Both the position numbers and the translations under genes were made by a program. From positions 75,046,705 to 75,110,704 of the forward strand of contig CP136067.1 of assembly GCA_032622095.1 (NCBI GenBank): a stretch of DNA of 64,000 nucleotides. Reading direction: 5' to 3'. The number at the start of each line of letters is the position of its first letter. Position 1 is the stretch's first letter. The stretch is from Siphonodentalium dalli (taxonomy: Eukaryota; Mollusca; Scaphopoda; Gadilida; Siphonodentaliidae). Below are positions 55,105 through 64,000 of the stretch, piece by piece. The notes below the pieces were generated by a model. The model did no database searches and was not told the DNA's origin. It saw only the letters and a list, made by a program, of their open reading frames with translations.

Positions 55105-55399
55105 TTAAACAGAGTTTTATAGAGGCAATTCATTTCAGACCGAATTGGCTTTACAGGGATTGAAGCAACAGCCATTGTTAGTCAATCATATATGAATTGT
55201 CACATGTCAATCAAAACAGTAAACCATACGCCTGAGTGTCATAGCACCATCACTGACATTTGACCCACAGCATACATTCCAGTGTTGACGTCATATAGAA
55301 ATATGGCGATCAAAGCACAATATAACTAAAATTGTGCTTTTACTTTGCACTAATGAGTCACATATAGGTTCATCCCACTGACTTTAGCAGCCAAATTGG

Positions 55400-56240
55400 T
55401 GATAGGGGTGGGGTGGTCTGTTTCTTCGCGCATTGCACAGATGCAGAAAGTTTCCAGATGAGAACTTTATTTTGGGCCATCAGATTGAAAACAAATTTGG
55501 TATGTGAGTTTATGAGTTCAAATACAGGTCAGTATTGATTATGGGTCGGTCCACACATTTTTGCCAGAGTTCTGGCCCCTTTTCTACTTAGAATCTTCCA
55601 TCCATCAGTCCGTCTGGAAAGTTCCTGGAATATAACTTTATTTGGCTAGGATCAAAACCAAATTTGGTATTTAGTTTATCAGCTCAAAACACAGGTCAAG
55701 TTCAAATATGGGTTCAGTCTGCCCATTTTTGCCCGAGTTATGGCCCCTTTTCGACTTAAAATATGTCAGTTTGGAAAGTTTCCGGATGATAACTTTATTT
55801 TGGGTTATCGGATCGAAACCAAATTTTGTATTGAGTTTATGAGCTCAAAATAAGGTCAAGTTCATTATGGGTGCGGTCTGCCCATTTTTGCTGGAGTTAT
55901 GGCCCCTTTACAACTTAGAATTATGTCGTTTTGAGGTTTCTGGATAACATTCGTTTGTGTGATTTGATCTGAACCAAATTTGGTATGTGAGGTTATCAGC
56001 TCCAAATACAGGTCAAGTTTGAATATTCGCACTGCCCATTTTTGCCAGAGTTATGGTCTTTGTCGACTTAGAATTTGCTGATTATTTTGGTTTCCGGATA
56101 ACTTTACTTTTAGTTATTTGATTGTTTTTAAATTCAACTGAATCTCTTGATATTTGGTAAATGGTTCCAATTTCAGAAGACAAAGGCCAAGTTTGAATTT
56201 AGTCACGGTCCGATGAATTTTGACAGAGTTAAAAAAACGC
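55400..56240 (+). repeat. Degenerate tandem repeat family R6, period ~150-160 bp
   Basis: Units share 'tttccggatgataactttat', 'tttgggttatcggatcgaaa', 'ccaaatttggtatgtgagtt', 'caggtcaagttc' and 'tctgcccatttttgccagag', then 'ttatggccccttttc'. Five to six units run from about 55440 to 56235. It lies just upstream of the WDR37-like start exon. Confidence 0.75.
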
Positions 56241-56433
56241 TATCCATACGAAAAATCCACCTTTTCGGGTGACTCATGTTCGGCGACCTATTATCTTATT
56301 TGAAGGAAATTTCATATGGAGATTCGCCTTTGAGAGTTCATTCAAACAAGAGTCCAATCACATTCTACACATTAATTTTAGATTTGTTATCCTTTGAAAT
56401 TGCCAACTGAAACTTGGGTGGCTTCAAGGAAAC

Positions 56434-56585
56434 ATGCCAACGGAAACTGCTACAAAACCAATAAGAAAGTCAAAAGGAATGAGAATATACAACCGTCATA
56501 GGACAGGTACTGAAGAATCCCAAGCTGACTCGCAGCTCTCGAAGTATGAATCTGACTCTGATGGGATCCTCCCTCTAAAACTAAG
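56434..56585 (+). CDS. WDR37: WDR37-like gene, first coding exon
   Basis: ATG at 56434 starts 'MPTETATKPIRKSKGMRIYN', comparable to the 'MPTE...K' start of animal WDR37. The exon continues with a Ser/Asp-rich stretch ('SDSDGILPLKLR') and ends in phase 2 at a perfect donor, AG|gtaaga. Phase agrees with the next exon. WDR37 is a WD40-repeat protein known to partner PACS proteins; this exon is the disordered N terminus. The 50 residues alone would be weak evidence; the exon 2 match makes the assignment. The transcription start and any upstream untranslated exon were not identified. Confidence 0.7.
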
Positions 56586-57538
56586 GTAAGATCTGAAACC
56601 AGTTTATCATTGAAAGAATATGTATATCAGTGTAAAGAAAAACCCATGAAAGCAAGGATCTCTAGACACAAATTTTGCTTGAATCATCAGTAAATAGTGT
56701 AACTTTAAATTCAGTGAGTTCAATCAACCTCTTGAAACTACTGAGTCATAATACTCATTTACAAATTTGATATGTGTGCATTTTTACTAATGCATTAACT
56801 CACTAAATGAAGCGTAATGCTGAGTATACATCTATTTATTTATGGTAATCATATGTGACAATTGGTTTAAACATTTAAGAAAATATGTGTCATGTGACCA
56901 ATCACAAGTGGTTCAATAGGGAGGATGGTAAATATTGCCTTCATGATATCATTCCCTTTTATCCAATACATGGATAGAACGATACAAGTGTGTGAACTGG
57001 TTAACGTTATTACACGAGTTTGTTGTGATGCGATGCTATGTACAATGAGAATGTGAGGTGAAATAACTAGTTAACCAGAGCCTGCAACTGTGTCGTTCTA
57101 TGTTTATTGCACACCCCAGAGACTGTAGATTGCAGAATACTAAAATTTATATTGGTGTTACCTTATTTAATTGAACAAATTCATAACTTAGTCATTTGCC
57201 ATCAAATATGTTGTTAACGTAATAGGTTTGTATTGCCTAAAGACAGTATCGGTACAGATTTTGTTATTGAATGTTTTGAAACCTTGAAAAACCATTATTT
57301 TGATAAAAAAAATTATTGAATGTTTGAAACCTTGAAAAACCTTTATTTTGATTATTATTCTATTATTAAAAATGCCCACAACATAGTTGAAGGAAGATGT
57401 GAACTGTCTCTCATAGCAAGTTTCTTTCACTAGCTTTACGCTAATGCACATTCTAGAGAATCTCTCATAGACCTTAGAGAGTATCACCAAATTTAATACG
57501 GATAGTACACAGTATTTAAGGGTTCTTGTTTATTGTAG
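56586..57538 (+). other. Intron 1 of the WDR37-like gene
   Basis: A 953-bp GT-AG intron (gtaaga...ttattgtag) joining phase 2 to phase 2. It contains AT-rich unique-looking sequence. Near 57265-57355 a ~60-bp direct repeat ('gaatgttttgaaaccttgaa' and 'gaatgtttgaaaccttgaaa') is seen. The minus ORF 57188-57490 is a shadow. Confidence 0.7.
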
Positions 57539-57609
57539 GGAGAGACTTTATGATCTATTTGGTCAGATTGAGAAAGAGTTTGAGAGCATCTATGCTGACA
57601 ACATTACTC
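57539..57609 (+). CDS. WDR37: WDR37-like gene, second coding exon
   Basis: A 71-bp exon between 'ttattgtag' and the donor 'gtgagt'. It completes the codon from exon 1 and reads 'ERLYDLFGQIEKEFESIYAD', then 'NIT'. This corresponds to the conserved 'LFGQIEREFE' segment at the start of the N-terminal coiled coil of WDR37. It ends in phase 1. The WD40 repeats must lie beyond the satellite, outside this window. The donor is only about 20 bp from the start of the satellite. Confidence 0.8.
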
Positions 57610-57629
57610 GTGAGTATGCCACTAGCCAG

Positions 57630-60600
57630 ATAGTACTAAGGACTACACTGTAATATAACATCATATGATGTTATAGTACTAAGGACTACACTGTAATATA
57701 ACATCATATGATGTTATAGTACTAAGGACTACACTGTAATATAACATCGTATCATGTTATAGTACTAAGGACTACACTGTAATATAACATCATATGATGT
57801 TATAGTACTAAGGACTACACTGTAATATAACATCATATGATGTTATAGTACTAAGGACTACACTGTGATATAACATCATATGATGTTATAGTACTAAGGA
57901 CTACAATGTAATATAACATCATATGATGTTATAGTACTAAGGACTACACTGTAATATAACATCATATGATGTTATAGTACTAAGGACTACACTGTAATAT
58001 AACATCATATGATGTTATAGTACTAAGGACTACACTGTAATATAACATCATATGATGTTATAGTACTAAGGACTACACTGTAATATAACATCATATGATG
58101 TTATAGTACTAAGGACTACACTGTAATATAACATCATATGATGTTATAGTACTAAGGACTACACTGTAATATAACATCATATGATGTTATAGTACTAAGG
58201 ACTACACTGTGATATAACATCATATGATGTTATAGTACTAAGGACTACACTGTAATATAACATCATATGATGTTATAGTACTAAGGACTACAATGTAATA
58301 TAACATCATATGATGTTATAGTACTAAGGACTACACTGTAATATAACATCATGTGGTGTTATAGTACTAAGGACTACACTGTAATATAACATCATGTGAT
58401 GTTATAGTACTAAGGACTACACTGTAATATAACATCATATGGTGTTATAGTACTAAGGACTACACTGTAATATAACATCATATGATGTTATAGTACTAAG
58501 GACTACACTGTAATATAACATCATATGATGTTATAGTACTAAGGACTACACTGTAATATAACATCATATGATGTTATAGTACTAAGGACTACACTGTAAT
58601 ATAACATCATATGATGTTATAGTACTAAGGACTACACTGTAATATAACATCATATGACGTTATAGTACTAAGGACTACACTGTAATATAACATCATATCA
58701 TGTTATAGTACTAAGGACTACACTGTAATATAACATCATATGATGTTATAGTACTAAGAACTACAATGTAATATAACATTATATGATGTTATAGTACTAA
58801 GGACTACAATGTAATATAACATCATATGATGTTATAGTACTAAGGACTACACTGTAATATAACATGATGTTATAGTACTAAGGACTACACTGTAATATAA
58901 CATGATGTTATAGTACTAAGGACTACACTGTAATATAACATCATATCATGTTATAGTACTAAGGACTACACTGTAATATAACATCATATGATGTTATAGT
59001 ACTAAGAACTACAATGTAATATAACATCATATGATGTTATAGTACTAATGACTACACTGTAATATAACATCATATGATGTTATAGTACTAATGACTACAC
59101 TGTAATATAACATCATATGATGTTATAGTACTAAGGACTACACTGTAATATAACATATGATGTTATAGTACTAAGGACTACACTGTAATATAACATCATA
59201 TGATGTTATAGTACTAATGACTACACTGTAATATAACATCATATCATGTTATAGTACTAAGGACTACACTGTAATATAACATCATATGATGTTATAGTAC
59301 TAAGAACTACAATGTAATATAACATCATATGATGTTATAGTACTAAGGACTACACTAATATAACATGATATGATGTTATAGTACTAAGGACTACACTGTA
59401 ATATAACATATGATGTTATAGTACTAAGAACTACACTGTAATATAACATCATATGATGTTATAGTACTAAGGACTACACTAATATAACATGATATGATGT
59501 TATAGTACTAAGGACTACACTGTAATATAACATCATATGATGTTATAGTACTAATGACTACACTGTAATATAACATCATATGATGTTATAGTACTAAGGA
59601 CTACAATGTAATATAACATCATATGATGTTATAGTACTAATGACTACATTGTAATATAACATCATATGATGTTATAGTACTAAGGACTACACTGTGATAT
59701 AACATCATATGATGTTATAGTACTAAGGACTACACTGTAATATAACATCATATGATGTTATAGTACTAAGGACTACAATGTAATATAACATCATATGATG
59801 TTATAGTACTAAGGACTACACTGTAATATAACATCATATGGTGTTATAGTACTAAGGACTACACTGTAATATAACATCATGTGATGTTATAGTACTAAGG
59901 ACTACACTGTAATATAACATCATATGGTGTTATAGTACTAAGGACTACACTGTAATATAACATCATATGATGTTATAGTACTAAGGACTACACTGTAATA
60001 TAACATCATATGATGTTATAGTACTAAGGACTACACTGTAATATAACATCATATGATGTTATAGTACTAAGAACTACACTGTAATATAACATCATATGAT
60101 GTTATAGTACTAAGGACTACACTGTAATATAACATCATATGATGTTATAGTACTAAGGACTACACTGTAATATAACATCATATGATGTTATAGTACTAAG
60201 GACTACACTGTAATATAACATCATATCATGTTATAGTACTAAGGACTACACTGTAATATAACATCATATGATGTTATAGTACTAAGAACTACAATGTAAT
60301 ATAACATTATATGATGTTATAGTACTAAGGACTACAATGTAATATAACATCATATGATGTTATAGTACTAATGACTACACTGTAATATAACATCATATGA
60401 TGTTATAGTACTAAGGACTACACTGTAATATAACATCATATGATGTTATAGTACTAAGGACTACACTGTAATATAACATATGATGTTATAGTACTAAGGA
60501 CTACACTGTAATATAACATGATGTTATAGTACTAAGGACTACACTGTAATATAACATCATATCATGTTATAGTACTAAGGACTACACTGTAATATAACAT

Positions 60601-63600
60601 CATATGATGTTATAGTACTAAGAACTACAATGTAATATAACATATGATGTTATAGTACTAATGACTACACTGTAATATAACATCATATGATGTTATAGTA
60701 CTAAGGACTACACTGTAATATAACATCATATGATGTTATAGTACTAAGGACTACACTGTAATATAACATATGATGTTATAGTACTAAGGACTACACTGTA
60801 ATATAACATCATATGATGTTATAGTACTAATGACTACACTGTAATATAACATCATATCATGTTATAGTACTAAGGACTACACTGTAATATAACATCATAT
60901 CATGTTATAGTACTAAGGACTACACTGTAATATAACATCATATGATGTTATAGTACTAAGAACTACAATGTAATATAACATATGATGTTATAGTACTAAG
61001 GACTACACTAATATAACATGATATGATGTTATAGTACTAAGGACTACACTGTAATATAACATATGATGTTATAGTACTAAGAACTACACTGTAATATAAC
61101 ATCATATGATGTTATAGTACTAAGGACTACACTAATATAACATGATATGATGTTATAGTACTAAGGACTACACTGTAATATAACATCATATGATGTTATA
61201 GTACTAATGACTACACTGTAATATAACATCATATGATGTTATAGTACTAAGGACTACAATGTAATATAACATCATATGATGTTATAGTACTAATGACTAC
61301 ATTGTAATATAACATCATATGATGTTATAGTACTAAGGACTACACTGTAATATAACATCATATGATGTTATAGTACTAAGGACTACACTGTAATATAACA
61401 TCATATGATGTTATAGTACTAAGGACTACACTGTAATATAACATCACATGATGTTATAGTACTAAGGACTACACTGTAATATAACATCATATGATGTTAT
61501 AGTACTAAGGACTACACTGTAATATAACATCATATGATGTTATAGTACTAAGGACTACACTGTAATATAACATCATATGTTATAGTACTAAGGACTACAC
61601 TGTAATATAACATCATATCATGTTATAGTACTAAGGACTACACTGTAATATAACATCATATCATGTTATAGTACTAAGGACTACACTGTAATATAACATC
61701 ATATGATGTTATAGTACTAAGAACTACAATGTAATATAACATCATATGATGTTATAGTACTAAGGACTACACTGTAATATAACATCATGTGATGTTATAG
61801 TACTAAGGACTACACTGTAATATAACATCATATCATGTTATAGTACTAAGGACTACACTGTAATATAACATCATATGATGCTATAGTACTAAGGACTACA
61901 CTGTAATATAACATCATATGATGTTATAGTACTAAGGACTACACTGTAATATAACATCATATGATGTTATAGTACTAAGGACTACAATGTAATATAACAT
62001 CATATGATGTTATAGTACTAAGGACTACACTGTAATATAACATCATATGATGTTATAGTACTAATGACTACACTGTAATATAACATCATATGATGTTATA
62101 GTACTAAGGACTACACTGTAATATAACATCATATGATGTTATAGTACTAAGGACTACACTGTAATATAACATCATATGATGTTATAGTACTAAGGACTAC
62201 ACTGTAATATAACATCATATGATGTTATAGTACTAAGGACTACACTGTAATATAACATCATATGATGTTATAGTACTAAGGACTACACTGTAATATAACA
62301 TCATATGATGTTATAGTACTAAGGACTACACTGTAATATAACATCATATGATGTTATAGTACTAAGGACTACACTGTAATATAACATCATATGATGTTAT
62401 AGTACTAAGGACTACACTGTAATATAACATCATATGATGTTATAGTACTAAGGTCTACACTGTAATATAACATCATATGATGTTATAGTACTAAGGACTA
62501 CACTGTAATATAACATCATATGATGTTATAGTACTAAGAACTACAATGTAATATAACATCATTATGTTATAGTACTAAGGACTACACTGTTATATAACAT
62601 CATATGATGTTATAGTACTAAGGACTACACTGTAATATAACATCATATGATGTTATAGTACTAAGGACTACACTGTAATATAACATCATATGATGTTATA
62701 GTACTAAGAACTACAATGTAATATAACATCATTATGTTATAGTACTAAGGACTACACTGGTATATAACATCATATGATGTTATAGTACTAAGGACTACAC
62801 TGTAATATAACATCATATGATGTTATAGTACTAAGGACTACACTGTAATATAACATCATATGATGTTATAGTACTAAGGACTACACTGTATTATAACATC
62901 ATATGATGTTATAGTACTAAGGACTACACTGTAATATAACATCATATGATGTTATAGTACTAAGAACTACACTGTAATATAACATCATATGATGTTATAG
63001 TACTAAGGACTACACTGTAATATAACATCATATGATGTTATAGTACTAAGGACTACACTGTAATATAACATCATATGATGTTATAGTACTAAGGACTACA
63101 CTGTAATATAACATCATATGATGTTATAGTACTAAGGACTACACTGTAATATAACATCATATGATGTTATAGTACTAAGGACTACACTGTTATATAACAT
63201 ATGATGTTATAGTACTGAGGACTACACTAATATAACATCATATGATGTTATAGTACTAAGGACTACACTGTAATATAACATCATATGATGTTATAGTACT
63301 AAGGACTACACTGTAATATAACATCATATGATGTTATAGTACTAAGGACTACACTGTAATATAACATCATATGATGTTATAGTACTAAGGACTACACTGT
63401 AATATAACAGCATATGATGTTATAGTACTAAGGACTACACTGTAATATAACATCATATCATGTTATAGTACTAAGGACTACACTGTAATATAACATCATA
63501 TCATGTTATAGTACTAAGGACTACACTGTAATATAACATCATATGATGTTATAGTACTAAGGACTACACTGTAATATAACATCATATGATGTTATAGTAC

Positions 63601-64000
63601 TAAGAACTACAATGTAATATAACATCATATGATGTTATAGTACTAAGGACTACACTGTAATATATCATCATATGATGTTATAGTACTAAGGACTACACTG
63701 TAATATAACATCATATCATGTTATAGTACTAAGGACTACACTGTAATATAACATCATATGATGTTATAGTACTAAGGACTACACTGTAATATAACATATG
63801 ATGTTATAGTACTAAGAACTACAATGTAATATAACATCATATGATGTTATAGTACTAAGGACTACACTGTAATATAACATATGATGTTATAGTACTAAGA
63901 ACTACAATGTAATATAACATCATATGATGTTATAGTACTAAGGACTACAATGTAATATAACATATGATGTTATAGTACTAAGGACTACACTGTAATATAA
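57630..64000 (+). repeat. 43-bp satellite array, about 148 copies, running off the window
   Basis: The unit reads 'tagtactaaggactacact', 'gtaatataacatcatatgat', 'gtta'. Each unit holds a perfect 22-bp palindrome (arm TATAACATCAT) and the 8-bp palindrome TAGTACTA. Variants include 'catatcatgtt' (palindrome lost), short forms missing 3-9 bp within the palindrome, 'ctaatataac' (missing 'gta' or similar), 'aagaactacaatg' and 'aatgactac'. Rare variants recur at about 1.5-kb spacing. It lies within intron 2 of the WDR37-like gene. Confidence 0.97.

Noticed and set aside
57630-64000. Regularly spaced repeats could be read as a CRISPR array.
   Set aside because: There are no unique spacers: the whole 43-bp unit is repeated, in an intron of an animal gene. 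It is a satellite.

Overview
This is an animal nuclear genome window: AT-rich, intron-bearing and almost entirely made of repeats and transposable elements. It looks like a marine invertebrate, most likely a mollusc or other lophotrochozoan. That is inferred from the mix of hAT, piggyBac-like, MULE, BEL/Pao, Ty3/gypsy and LINE relics and from the many degenerate 'ccataactc...acggacggacag' repeats; no species marker is present. I found no rRNA or tRNA gene and no bacterial-type operon.

Layout. 0.7-7.4 kb: two degenerate tandem families, each split by a non-autonomous hAT element with an 8-bp target duplication; the first hAT holds a compound palindrome. 8.5-16.8 kb: direct repeats, a TA-flanked MITE, a decayed minus-strand BEL/Pao gag-protease pseudogene and a piggyBac-like element. 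17-22 kb: repeats, then a MULE-type element whose long inverted ends are arrays of a 14-bp iteron. 22-28.5 kb: a poly(A) retroposed element, a LINE RT fragment, a TIR element with a 6-bp target duplication and unknown ORFs, and a long-TIR element carrying a PHD-finger ORF. 29-33.2 kb: a partial Ty3/gypsy-like element. 34.7-39.7 kb: a second TTAA element set in an array of CTTAAG palindromes, a 0.67-kb near-perfect palindrome and a MITE. 40-50 kb: mostly non-coding repeats, a minus-strand LINE RT relic and a third TTAA element. 50.9-55.1 kb: three near-identical copies of a fourth TTAA element in tandem. 56.4-57.6 kb: the first two coding exons of a host WDR37-like gene. 57.63 kb to the end: a 43-bp satellite that fills that gene's second intron.

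The most striking item is at 29.6-33.2 kb. The Ty3/gypsy-like integrase carries a C-terminal PHD finger. The next ORF, just after a consensus splice acceptor, holds what reads as a complete Tpt1/KptA RNA 2'-phosphotransferase domain with the Arg-His-Arg-Arg catalytic set in place. A tRNA-splicing/NAD-dependent RNA repair enzyme in the accessory (env) position of a retroelement is unexpected. Reverse transcriptase, RNase H and recognisable LTRs are missing here, so this copy is a relic. Whether the Tpt1 ORF belongs to the element family needs other copies.

A second theme is the TTAA (piggyBac-like) elements: four families by terminal sequence, all with short TIRs and subterminal palindromes or iterons of unrelated sequence.
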